Shown here: in pieces, positions 43,749 through 53,693 of the stretch | How positions within the stretch are numbered: the stretch's first letter is position 1 | Layout: every line of letters starts with the position of its first letter | Assembly: GCF_025024155.1 (NCBI RefSeq) | Contig: NW_026251710.1 | Span: forward strand, 310,001-374,000 | DNA from: Gamsiella multidivaricata | Taxonomy: Eukaryota > Mortierellomycota > Mortierellomycetes > Mortierellales > Mortierellaceae | Direction of reading: 5' to 3' | DNA length: 64,000 nucleotides | Notes under the pieces: model-generated | Databases searched by the model: none | Seen by the model: only the letters and a program-made list of their open reading frames with translations | Told to the model about the DNA's origin: nothing | Program-made: the position numbers and the translations under genes

Positions 43749-43795
43749 AGCAAGGTCAGAGTAAGCTTAGGAGTATATTCAAGTTGCTAGATGAG
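43749..43795 (+). repeat. Imperfect direct repeat, left copy
   Basis: About 46 bp matching 44319-44365 at roughly three quarters of positions, including the shared AAGCTTAGGA and ATTCAAGT blocks and a terminal CTAG. Confidence 0.5.
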
Positions 43796-43820
43796 GGATA
43801 AACACAGAACTGTTTGTCTT

Positions 43821-43861
43821 TGAGATATTTTGGGGTTCAGAATTAAGTGAGAAAGAGATGG
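43821..43861 (+). repeat. Dispersed repeat family, copy 2
   Basis: GAGATATTTTGGGGTTCAGA followed by ATTAAGTGAGAAAGAGATG, read in the same frame as copy 1 (I-F-W-G-S-E-L-S-E-K-E-M). Confidence 0.55.
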
Positions 43862-43928
43862 TTTCCTATCTTCTTCCGGTTCAGGCAGTTGCATCGCATC
43901 GTCGCCGGGATTGGCGAGACCAGGGATG

Positions 43929-44159
43929 CTAAAACCGAACTGATGAAAAAGATCTATCTCGATGATGAACGGATAGGACTGACTGATTACTTCCAATGGT
44001 GCTGATAGCAAGTGGGTCCAGGTCCACTGCCTCAGACGGCCTAGACACGACAGAAGAGTGAGGTTGCGGTTGATCCGAGACAGGAGCCGTAGCACTGGGG
44101 GCAGGGTGAGTATCCGGGGTTGACGTATTTTCATTTTTATGTGGAGGAGCGAGTGCCAA
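43929..44159 (-). pseudogene. Short Ser/Pro-rich frame, doubtful
   Basis: 76 codons starting MALAPPHKNENTSTPDTHPA. The composition could be real. The frame ends amid sequence where a second frame continues (IPGLANPGDDAMQLPEPEED), with a TTTTAG acceptor between them, so this may be two exons or a frameshifted relic. Not recognised. Confidence 0.25.
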
Positions 44160-44318
44160 CAGAGATTGAAAGATTATTTTTTTACCTAACTCTGGAAGGG
44201 GCTCACTCGTCTTGTCCAGGTAAGAGGAAGGAATTTCAGCGGCTGGGTCCTGGACTAAACCTGGCCGCTGGAGGCTTTTCCCGAGCCGGCAGCATGGGAT
44301 GTGTCGAGAACCTAGGAG

Positions 44319-44365
44319 GCAGTGTCAGGGTAAAGCTTAGGATTAATTCAAGTGACTAGGCGAGC
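44319..44365 (+). repeat. Imperfect direct repeat, right copy
   Basis: Partner of 43749-43795, about 570 bp apart on the same strand. Confidence 0.5.
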
Positions 44366-44461
44366 GCTGTATATCCAGCCGAGTCGAATGTACTTTATTA
44401 CCATATAAACTTATTACCTCTGAAACTTAATCCGGAGTTGATTAATAAATATGGTGTAGAT

Positions 44462-44495
44462 GTGGTGTGTGGACCCACATCTCTTTCTCACTTTA
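44462..44495 (-). repeat. Dispersed repeat family, copy 3 (inverted)
   Basis: On the minus strand AGTGAGAAAGAGATGTGGGT followed by CCACACACCACA. It differs from copy 1 by few bases, and copy 1 has TGA where this has TGG. Confidence 0.55.
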
Positions 44496-45919
44496 TAAGG
44501 GAGAAGAGGTCAGCGAGGGAGTGAACGTCCAGATGAAAGGGCAGTTGGACAAAGTTAAAATCAAGGGCACTGGGGCAATGCAAACATTGAGAGGTCGGAG
44601 GGGTTCTAGGGTGACCCCTGACTTTTTGCTGGAAATAAAAATCAAAGGTGGTAGGGACAATTGGACAATGGGCAGTGGTGGTCGAAGGAACCTTTGGAAC
44701 CATGAAAGAGCAACAGTGTTAAGGGCTCGAAGGCTGTCATGATGAACCGAGCTCGGCGGATAGACGAGATCGGAAGTGGAAAGGATCAAGGGCACAAGTA
44801 TCAAGGGGTTTGCTTCCTTATATACTTGAGTCCCAGGAGGTGACGCGAAGTCCGCAACGAAGGGACAAGTACGCACCTAGGCGATCTTGCAGATGGAAAC
44901 GATGGGACGAAAGTGCTTTTTAATATTTTTATCGAGGGCCTGAGTTCTTTTATGCATTTCTTGTTCTTGGCAAGGGATGGGGGCGCCGCGTAATTGATCA
45001 TTATAGTTGATGTTCTCTCCAGGGTCCTGAAGAGGATTTCAGGGGTGCTGTTGCACAAGCTGCTCCAGCGGTGGAGCATGAACGCGTAGCGCGATGTCTG
45101 TGGGATAAGAGTGGATGTGAAAAACGATCTGATTCGCTACCCATGGTCAAGTCGCGCCTTATAATATCTGACTCAGAAGGATTATGCATAAAATAGAGGA
45201 CTCGTTCCGAGTGGCGGTAGACAGGGGTCGATAACACTTTTAGCAAGCAAGACACCATGGCTGATACGCCACACATGGAGATGGATGCTGATGTACACCG
45301 TAGACTAACTAGAATCCATGCATACATGTCTCTGGGCTATTGTACTGTCATGGTCCTGGGATCTTTCTGGGATTGCTGATCCGATCGGCTAATAAATTAA
45401 GCTCGTACTATGTCGAGCGATATATACATCAAGCTCAACTCAGCAAGTTCCTGATCTCCACTCTCGTTCGACCTGAACATCCCACACATTGCACACTCGC
45501 TTTACTATATGTTCTGCATGGTGTCGAACCCCCACTGCGACAGCGCATATGGTGCCAATCCTGCATGTGTGAGTTGCTGCTGATCTGAACCCGCGCCCAA
45601 AAAAGGCCACTACCCTGCATACATTTGCGTCTGGATTTTAGAGACGCGGCGACCTCCATATAATAGACGTACTTTGAACAAGCCCTAGTCGCGGCGAGCC
45701 CTAGACCTCCGTTACCATGTCCAAGAAGTAGATCCATTGCATTTGCATAAACTCCCAGCTATCCTTCATTATTCCTCAGTCCGTTTTAACCATTAACTTG
45801 TTCCAGTAACTATTTCTTTTGCTTTTTTCATTACTGAATTTTCTATCTGCCTGTAGCAGCTTATGACCTGTAAGATCCATTGATGACTGCAGATACCCCA
45901 TGTAACGAGGGCTTAGTGC

Positions 45920-45960
45920 ATTTTTTGGTACTGTGGAATCAGCGAGAAAGAGATGTGTGT
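45920..45960 (+). repeat. Dispersed repeat family, copy 4
   Basis: TTTTTTGGTACTGTGGAATC followed by AGCGAGAAAGAGATGTGT, read in the family frame as G-I-S-E-K-E-M-C. It is the most diverged copy. Confidence 0.45.
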
Positions 45961-46682
45961 AAATGTACGTGTGTGTGTCTGATAGTATTTATTTAAATTA
46001 AGTAACGAGCCATCGGCTGCTCGGTCAAGAATGATCGGCTTCTGATCATTTCGATATCATGGCGATGATAGACTGGACCAGGATAGATCCCCACGAGCAC
46101 ATAGATGTGCTGAAGGAACCCAGGAGGATCAGCACAAAGAACTCATCACTGCTGACAAGCTCCGCCTTTAATCTCACGTTACTGGGTCGAAAGAACAGTT
46201 GGAATTCATGACCCAGGCTGCCCACCATACCGTGCCGCCTAGAAAGTTTTCCGTTCACCATTTATATGGCCTGGACACACCCAGATGTAGCGATGTTAAA
46301 GCAACTTGTTTATCATGGTCAAATGGCAGCGGTTGAAATCTATGAGAGAGATTCTTTACAGCATGATCCATCTAAAAAAATAACGGTCCGTTTCTCGGTG
46401 CCACAACGTGTCTGTAAGCTTCCTCCTGCTTTTTTGTTGTTGGCGGTGGAGTAGTGCTGCTTGCTGTGGTAACCGGTTTGCTCGGTGAGGCTCGCACTCG
46501 GCTCTTCAAGCAATTTGATTTGATCGATTCGAGAGCGCGGTGCTCACTGCCGCCTGTGGCAAAGCTGCTTTTCGAGGTACGGCTTCTTTCTCTTCCAGAC
46601 CCATCTTTGACACCGACCACCGCACCAACGCACACATCTCCCTTGACATTCTCTTCCTCTCGCTGATGCGACCGAGTGCCTG

Positions 46683-49431
46683 ATGTCCGATTCCTCAAAA
46701 GACGTGAACTCCATCACCCTGAATAGCGCGAGCATCTCGCTCCATTCGACGAATGAGGCGGACGAACCCCAGGACAATACCAGTTACCCTATTGCTGCAC
46801 GGAGCCCTCAACAGCAGCAACTGTCCAGAACCGGTATTGACCAACAGCACCATTCGGAACCCAGCAGAAATAACCCACAGGGCCACAGCGGTATCCTACA
46901 GGAAGCTAATGATTCGCAGTTGAGCACTGCTGACCAGCCTCCAAAGGACGCATGGGCGGATCAGGGTCATTTTCCACTACTCCTGGGCGACATCTCCTGC
47001 CGATCGATACCCATTCGCGGAGGGGCCACTGTCGTCCTTTCCGGCGTTAACTTTCGAGGTCAGAAATAGTGGCAACAAATTCAAAGCAGTGATGTCCTGC
47101 TCCGTCCTGTATTATTGGAAGTACCCCTACTGATACTCGTTCGGCTCTCTGACGCTGATATATTTAGAGGGAGTCGAGGTCTTATTCGAGTGCGCTACCT
47201 TGAATCTCAAGCCCAAGAAGGTTACGCCGAAAGTCCTGAAAAGCACAGAGATGGAGCTCGTCAGCCCTAATCTGCTGGACTGGTGGACCACAGCGAATAA
47301 TGCTCGCCCATGCAGGGAGCTGTGCCTGTCTATTACCTTGCTATGCGCTGGCGCAAAAGCCGAGGAGGACATTGACACGACATTGGAAGTGGTCGCTACA
47401 GAAGGTGAGTTCGACTGTTTTTGGTTGGTGCCAGTACACCATGTGCTTCTGTCATTTGCTCCGCACAAGGCACTTGCTTCAGAAATTGCTTGCTAACCAT
47501 TATCGCCACGTATTGTTTTACATCTTCCTGCCGCTACAATAGAATCCGAAATCGACCTACTCCATGTTATTATCGGACTACATCGTCAACTGGTCAAAGC
47601 GAGCCTCAGCAGCACCCTAGACCATGAAACGGAAAACATTGTACGTCGTCTCTGTCGTCAAACGCACAATATTAAAAAGCTGGCTTGATTGCTAACAGGG
47701 GTCAATCTCACACAACTGTCTAGACACGACAACGAACATTGACTTTGCTAAAACTGGAGCAACCGCCTAGTGTCACACGAACTGAGCACCTTGCGCTGGG
47801 CGTCATCTACATGCTTTGCGCCGGACATGATCACGTCTCTGCAGAGGGCATGGAGGTCATCCTTGCGACTACTGTGGACGGACATGACATGCTACACTTG
47901 GCCGTCATCCAGGGTCAGACAACGCTGGTCAGGGAAATTGCCCGACACTTGCTTTCGTGGTTTCAGAGTCGTTCGATCATGGAGGAAAGTGAGCTGCTTG
48001 CAAAGGACCCCAATGGAAAGACAGGTATGGATCTAGCAGACACGCTTATCATCTATGACAGTTGAATGCGGCCTATAGACAAAAGTTCTTACTGTATTTG
48101 TTTTCAACGATGAAATAGCCCTCGATTTTGCAAGGATTCTTGGGTACAGGGAGATTGAAGAAGTTCTTGAAGAAACAGTAGAGGTGGCGCAAGAGTTCAA
48201 GCGTTCCGCCCTGCAGGCAACTCGGCGACCCCTACCAACATTGCCCGCCAGAGGTCGCTTGGGGTCGACAGCAGGTAGCACAGGAAGCACTAGGAGCGAT
48301 CAGTCTACTCTTGTCCCTCCTATCCCAGTCCAAGTTGCGAATCGACCCTTGCCACCAACGCCGCTGACCTCGCCATACCAAGAGGAAGGATCTGATACTT
48401 ATCAACCGCTATCATACTTTCCGGTGGCATCAGCAGAAGGCAGCACCATAAGTTCACCGGAGCTCCGCGCCGCGTCCCACGAACCTACTGCACCAACAGG
48501 TCCAGCTCATTCACCAGCGCAAAGGATCCAGACAGCACAGGCGATTATCGAGGACGATGGCACGTCCCAGACGGTCTACGAGAGCTCGTCCGCTTACTCC
48601 AATACTGTGCAATATGGAATACCGACCATGGCAACAGAGAGCATTGCAGCATCTTACCATGGACAGCAGAACCCACTGCATGAGCAACATGCTGGACAGC
48701 AACATCACTTCTACCAACAGCCGCAGCCGCACCAGACATATCCCTTTCTCTCGCAATCCCCTACGTCATCGGCTGCCTATACCTTTAACCCGCACAGTAT
48801 TCCGCCGCCGCGAGCCAACACTGCACCACTTTCACATATAAGCAACAGTCCGCAGGGTCAGCATTCGGCCCAGGCGGCTTACCTGGCGTCCGAGGCCCTA
48901 TTCCGTGAATTACCTGCTGCTCCATCTTCATCGGGTGCTCCACTGCCTCCGCCCAAGCACATTGTCACAAGAGTAAACCGGCCGAAACAGTTCACGGTTC
49001 CATCAAGCGGCAGTAGTCCTTCGGCACACTCGCCGCCCTTGCCGCAAGCATATACATCCTCACCTCCACATTCTGGGCATGCACATCAGCCAGGCATACC
49101 CTTGCCACAATACCCAGGGCCAATGCAGCACCACCCTATCCCTTCGACGGTGCCTTTGTCCCAACATCCCATGCCTATACCGATACAGCATCACTACCCT
49201 ATGCCCATGTCGATGCATCCGATACAGCATCACCCTATATCCGGTCCTATGCCTATACCAATGCCGATGCATCAACACTCATTGCCAGCCCCGATGCCCA
49301 TACCGATGCCGATGCAGCAGCACCAGCCAACTCCTACACATGCCTATATCCAGAGCGGTGAGGCGCACTTATATAGACACGGACACCCCACGCAGGCCGA
49401 GGACGGCCAGATTAAAGTCCATGTTGGCTAA
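46683..49431 (+). CDS. IPT/TIG domain plus ankyrin protein with Pro/Met/His-rich tail
   Basis: Five exons (46683-47058, 47168-47404, 47543-47640, 47724-48024, 48119-49431) give 774 residues. An IPT/TIG-like Ig fold starts IPIRGGATVVLSGVNFREGV (about residue 108). An ankyrin-like pair follows (GHDMLHLAVIQGQTTLVREI; KTALDFARILGYREIEEVLE). The rest is disordered and ends in a Met/Pro/His repeat region (PMPIPMPM-type units). IPT plus ankyrin is the core of fungal Mga2/Spt23, membrane-bound activators of fatty-acid desaturation genes. No C-terminal membrane helix is seen here, so it is not a plain orthologue. It may act as a soluble nuclear regulator. Confidence 0.75.
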
Positions 49432-50804
49432 GAGCTGGCATGCATTTATTTGCAGCTGTGAGCGGCGATGACTGCATATTGACGTCCATGTCAGTGCACC
49501 TCCGACAAAATTGTTCGATGAGCCCACCACCATAGCCTATTAAGTGTACCCCTTTATACCATGCAGACACACGGAAGAAAGTAAAAAAAAGAACGGCAGG
49601 AAACAGCAGTGTAGGCAAAGATGACCGTCAGGGTATGGAAGAGAGCAATTATATCAAAAAGGGACACTAATTTCGATTGCAACCAAAAAAAATCACACAT
49701 TCCACCTATGATATACCCTTCTGCTTACCTACGAATCTTCTTTGCGTTGACCGGGGTTTGCTGCCCTCTGGACAAGGGATATTAGAATCGAAACTAAGAT
49801 GGCATGCCCTCTTCGGACAGGCGGTATCCCTACGCATCAACTAGCCCCGCTATATAGAACATGAAAACTCCCTTTTCTTGCAGGTCGCTGCGACCATCTT
49901 CGTCTATGGATATGGTCTTTTTGCACTGCTGTATTTGTTGGTATTATCTCGGACGGCCCTGAACCTGGAAAGTCCAGAGGGAGCTTGGGGGTAGAAAATA
50001 CTGGCCACTGTTTTGTCCATCTACTGCAAATCCTGTTCATAGTCTCTACACATGCTCATGATGTCTAATGCATGCAGGTGTTCATGTTCTACCCACACAG
50101 CTCCACTGGCTGATCCGACCGCCTCCCTGCGATCGCGCGAGCAAAAAAAAAAAATAAAAAATGAAGAGAATTACACACTGTTGGGCCGAATATGGATGCA
50201 TGGCCTCCTCTTCTTACCCTCATCGACCGTTCTCTTTGCGCGTCTCCCGCCTTCCTTCTCTGAATCGTGTGCGTGCTTTCTTTTCGTTTCGCTGACTTTG
50301 TTTCTTTCTCTCCTTCTCTTGTTCTTTACGCTGATCCATCCCCTCTTTTTTCATTTTCTTATTTCTTTGCCACACTTCATCCTTCTTGTCCAAGCCAGCT
50401 TTCCAATCACGAAGCGAAAGCTAAACTCTGAGCTTGCTAAAACCATTTGCACAACTCCCGCCCCCCTTGTCTCTCCTCTTTCCTCTGCCCCATCGCGCCT
50501 TGTCCTCAACTGTACCCAGATCCTGGATACGTACCTGTCTGATATACCCCTCCACTCTTTCTCTGTTTTGAATTCATCTTACACATTGCCTTTGCTGGGC
50601 GCCTGCATCACCATACAAACTCATCAACCAACTCGGCTCGCTTTCAATAAAACGCCTTCTAGGGTAAGGCATCGCATAAAACGCGTCAATTGCCAAGGGG
50701 TTCTCTTTATTTTCCAGCTTCTATGGCGACCGCGCCGATATGTAACCTCTCTTTCTATAAATTGACGATGTTTAAATCTTTAAAGGATATACGAGTAATA
50801 GGCC
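49432..50804. promoter_or_regulatory. Long intergenic region with CT-rich leader
   Basis: About 1.37 kb. Positions 50205-50600 are CT-rich and read open for 237 codons, but the product is a Phe/Leu/Ser/Pro string, so this is taken as the promoter and 5' UTR of the next gene. The left half holds nothing I recognise. Confidence 0.45.
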
Positions 50805-53369
50805 ATGCATTCAGTCAAGCATTCAATCCCTCGATGCGTCCTTGCACAGAGTTGTCTCGATAGCGTTCATCAAAGCAGCAATGGCGTTAACTACGGCCAT
50901 GACCATATTTGCACTCTTTATAACGAGGACAGAAACACAGATCTGGACAAAAAGTACCAAGAGATGGTCCACGCAAACGGACTGCAAAGAAGTCATCGAC
51001 ACGAGGGGATCGCAGATATGATGCCCTCAACAGCAAATGGGGGCCCGATGCCAGGGATGCCTGGTAATATGCACTGCCCACGGACGGAGGATAGTCTAGT
51101 AAACACCCAGCATTATGAACAGTATCGTCAACAACACCAGCAGCAGCAGCAGCATCAATACTTGCTCAGTGCAGATCGGGATCTTGCTCCAGAGTACCGG
51201 CACCAGAATATTCAACAGCATATTCAACAGTCAGATCAACGGCATCACCGCTATTCGTCCCCGTCACCTGGCGCCGGTGCACATGAACATCGGAGCAACA
51301 ACGGCCGCCGCTATCACCACTACTCTCATTCCGAGATGAGTCGACTTGAGGCCATGTTCCCACCTCTGCACGATTCTGTGAGGCAGGACAAGCAAAGCAA
51401 CAATTCGGCCAAGACACCACGGGTTGGCGTCGTAGAACAGATGGTTCACAAATCAATTATGCCCCCGAGTGTCGCGTCCAGACTGTCGAAGCAGCCACGC
51501 CTGCTGCCGCCACCGATCTTGATCCTGAAAGAGGCTCCACTGCACCAATCCGCAAAAGAAACGAAGATCACGGTGACACAGCAGCAACTACCCTCTCCGG
51601 CGCGCTCGACCACGTCCCCCGAGTCGCCGTCAAGTCTGGCCATCCATCTGTATGTGCACCATCATCACCACCACCATGCTCAAGAGCCTCCAATCAAGGA
51701 AATCACAGGCTCCAACACCCCTACGGCCCCAGTGGTACTACTCTCGCCCTTGACATACCCCCTGGCATCGCCTTTGGAACCAACCCTCACTGCTGTTCCC
51801 TCCAACTGCGCCTCACTACCCTCTCCTGTCTCCCCGACGTCAGAAGCGATCCCTCCCAGTGCTCCTCTGGCATCTCCACACCCCTTGATGTCCCTCCTTC
51901 CTCCACTCTGTATCCCCACCAGAGCCGCCATCAACACTCCCTCGCAGCACAACAACGCAAGCACAATCTTTCCCACGACCCCGACCGAGAACGACGCGTC
52001 TACGCTCCCCTGGTTCATCCATCCCAACAGCCTCGCAGGCTCCAACGCATCCCAACAACAATCCTCGTCTACATGCGCTTTACCAACAGCGACGCGTCCC
52101 TCCACAGGGCCAAACCATCCACATCGCTACCGCCTCCCACGCCTATACCCCCAACTCCCCGATCCGGTCCTGGCGATCCAACTTTTGTCCACCATCTCCT
52201 CCAAAGATCTCACACGACTGTACGCCCACGCGGCGCATCATCTACATTCCCACCAACCCATTCGCCGATACGTCCTCATGAAAATGATAATGACCCAGGC
52301 AGAACTTGCGCAGTACGGTCGGCTGCGCGCAGAGATGCCTCGAGCCCCCGGGCCCTCCACGGGCGCACAGCCGAAACGAACGGGATTTGGGTCGGAGATC
52401 CATTCGGGGATGGCGTTTCGTCCAAAGGTGCCCTCGAAGCTGGGGATGTATACGATCACAGCCACAGCGGTCGAGAGGTATCAGAGGCTAAGGTTCTCGA
52501 GTGCGACGCTGCAGCCAGTAGAGGGTGCGGAGAGGAATTTGCAGCCGTCGCAGCAGCAGCAGCAGGAGCAGGAGCAGGAGCGGCTATCGATGCTTTGGAC
52601 AAGATCTCTACCCTCGCTAGCCTCGTTGTCGAACGCGGTTTGCAAACACCGCACGGTCGTGAGCTCTACGTCTTCCGAACCAGATCTGGTGTACTCCAAG
52701 AGGCGGTTGGAGGAGCTGGAGTTGGGGGAAAGCACGGATCGTATGAAAACCATACGATCAGGGCGCGGCCGGCGGATGCAAGGGTCCAAGGACGATGGGG
52801 ATGTGGGAGAAGTCGCAAGCGAGGACGACGATGGCGATGACGATGAAGAAGCAAGAGAAGTAGAGGAGGAGGAGGAGGACGGCGAAGGGTACAGCTATTG
52901 GAGGCTCTTGCGGAGGAAGAATAACCGCAATCGCCGGCGTCTGACACGATCTGTCGATTCAGAAAAGGAGCAGGCCATGTACATGTATCAGCAACAACAA
53001 CAGCAGCAGCAACACCCCTACCAGAAACAACAGCACCCTTCATTCTCTTCAGCAATGACATCCGAAAGCACTCGTCAGAGCCATAGCATCATCATTGGCA
53101 AATCCACGTCCGCGGGAAAGACCAAGAACGCGCGCCGCCGAACCGGATCCTCGTCCTGTACTTCCCTCCCATCGTCCTCGATCTCTCTTCACGACACCAC
53201 AGAACTGTCGTCCGCGGTGTCCGGTCATGACTCCTCTGCGTCCTTTGCAGAATCCTATGGCTTCTCCGGCCTACTGATGCTGTCGCTCTTCGTCTTCTTT
53301 TTGTTCCTGCTCGAGGGCACAAACCAGGTCCACAAACTCCAATCTGCCGTCTTGTCCATCGTTCTTTAA
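50805..53369 (+). CDS. Large low-complexity protein with C-terminal tail anchor
   Basis: A single open frame of 854 residues. The N-terminal third is Gln/His-rich (QQHQQQQQHQ; HHHHHHH near 51660) and the middle is Pro/Ser-rich. A more conserved-looking block at about residues 440-560 contains LPDPVLAIQLLSTISSKDLT and RRYVLMKMIMTQAELAQYGR. Then come an acidic run (52830-52890), a Gln run, and a hydrophobic end LLMLSLFVFFLFLLEG, leaving about 18 residues after it. That layout fits a tail-anchored membrane protein facing the cytosol. No named domain is recognised. The start could be a later Met, for example near 50963. Confidence 0.7.
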   Translation: MHSVKHSIPRCVLAQSCLDSVHQSSNGVNYGHDHICTLYNEDRNTDLDKKYQEMVHANGLQRSHRHEGIADMMPSTANGGPMPGMPGNMHCPRTEDSLVNTQHYEQYRQQHQQQQQHQYLLSADRDLAPEYRHQNIQQHIQQSDQRHHRYSSPSPGAGAHEHRSNNGRRYHHYSHSEMSRLEAMFPPLHDSVRQDKQSNNSAKTPRVGVVEQMVHKSIMPPSVASRLSKQPRLLPPPILILKEAPLHQSAKETKITVTQQQLPSPARSTTSPESPSSLAIHLYVHHHHHHHAQEPPIKEITGSNTPTAPVVLLSPLTYPLASPLEPTLTAVPSNCASLPSPVSPTSEAIPPSAPLASPHPLMSLLPPLCIPTRAAINTPSQHNNASTIFPTTPTENDASTLPWFIHPNSLAGSNASQQQSSSTCALPTATRPSTGPNHPHRYRLPRLYPQLPDPVLAIQLLSTISSKDLTRLYAHAAHHLHSHQPIRRYVLMKMIMTQAELAQYGRLRAEMPRAPGPSTGAQPKRTGFGSEIHSGMAFRPKVPSKLGMYTITATAVERYQRLRFSSATLQPVEGAERNLQPSQQQQQEQEQERLSMLWTRSLPSLASLSNAVCKHRTVVSSTSSEPDLVYSKRRLEELELGESTDRMKTIRSGRGRRMQGSKDDGDVGEVASEDDDGDDDEEAREVEEEEEDGEGYSYWRLLRRKNNRNRRRLTRSVDSEKEQAMYMYQQQQQQQQHPYQKQQHPSFSSAMTSESTRQSHSIIIGKSTSAGKTKNARRRTGSSSCTSLPSSSISLHDTTELSSAVSGHDSSASFAESYGFSGLLMLSLFVFFLFLLEGTNQVHKLQSAVLSIVL

Positions 53370-53481
53370 AAATAACTACTGCAAATCTATAGCGCGTTTT
53401 TTTTTTTTTTTTTTTCCCTTTCTCTTCATTGCAAAAAAAAATATATATATTTGTATGTTTTTGTCAAAGCAAAGCACTGCG

Positions 53482-53522
<41 letters not shown>
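53482..53522. repeat. Homopolymer run of 41 A
   Basis: The longest mononucleotide run in the window, in the shared 3' region between the tail-anchored protein gene and DCP2. The true length is doubtful. Confidence 0.9.
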
Positions 53523-53524
<2 letters not shown>

Positions 53525-53551
53525 TTGCTAGCTGTGGTTAATCGCTACTCC

Positions 53552-53557
53552 TTTATT
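53552..53557 (-). terminator. AATAAA polyadenylation signal of DCP2
   Basis: On the minus strand AATAAA lies about 137 nt after the DCP2 stop codon. Confidence 0.45.
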
Positions 53558-53693
53558 GCTTATCACAAACAAAGTCATCCTCCTAAAAGTGATGTCTAGT
53601 TTTCTACTGTTGTCGTTGTCGCTGATACGGCTATCATCTTGTCATGCGCAATGTGAAGTTCAATAGAGCGGTATCGATCTCGGCTCCAGTGCT

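Larger units (their letters stand above)
43293..46682. other. Repeat-rich, gene-poor DNA between the relics and the IPT-ankyrin gene
   Basis: About 3.4 kb containing the dispersed repeats above and only short frames without recognised homology. A plus-strand piece at about 45020-45190 (VAQAAPAVEHERVARCLWDK) reads coherently but has no start. No complete transposon ends, target-site duplications or transposase motifs were found. Confidence 0.45.

Noticed and set aside
43260..44500. Transposon bounded by terminal inverted repeats
   Set aside because: Copies 1 and 3 are inverted to each other, but copies 2 and 4 of the same sequence lie inside and outside, and all read as coding in one frame. 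No target-site duplication or transposase was seen.
45500..45570. tRNA-like T-arm GGGGGTTCGACACC on the minus strand
   Set aside because: The flanking bases do not form a T-stem, and no acceptor, D or anticodon arm could be folded around it.
50052..50765. 237-codon plus-strand open frame
   Set aside because: It is a CT-rich tract giving Phe/Leu/Ser/Pro strings in more than one frame, directly upstream of a gene; it is better read as leader or promoter.
52073..52840. 255-codon frame inside the tail-anchored protein gene
   Set aside because: It is a shifted frame of a low-complexity coding region; the main frame stays open for the full 854 codons.
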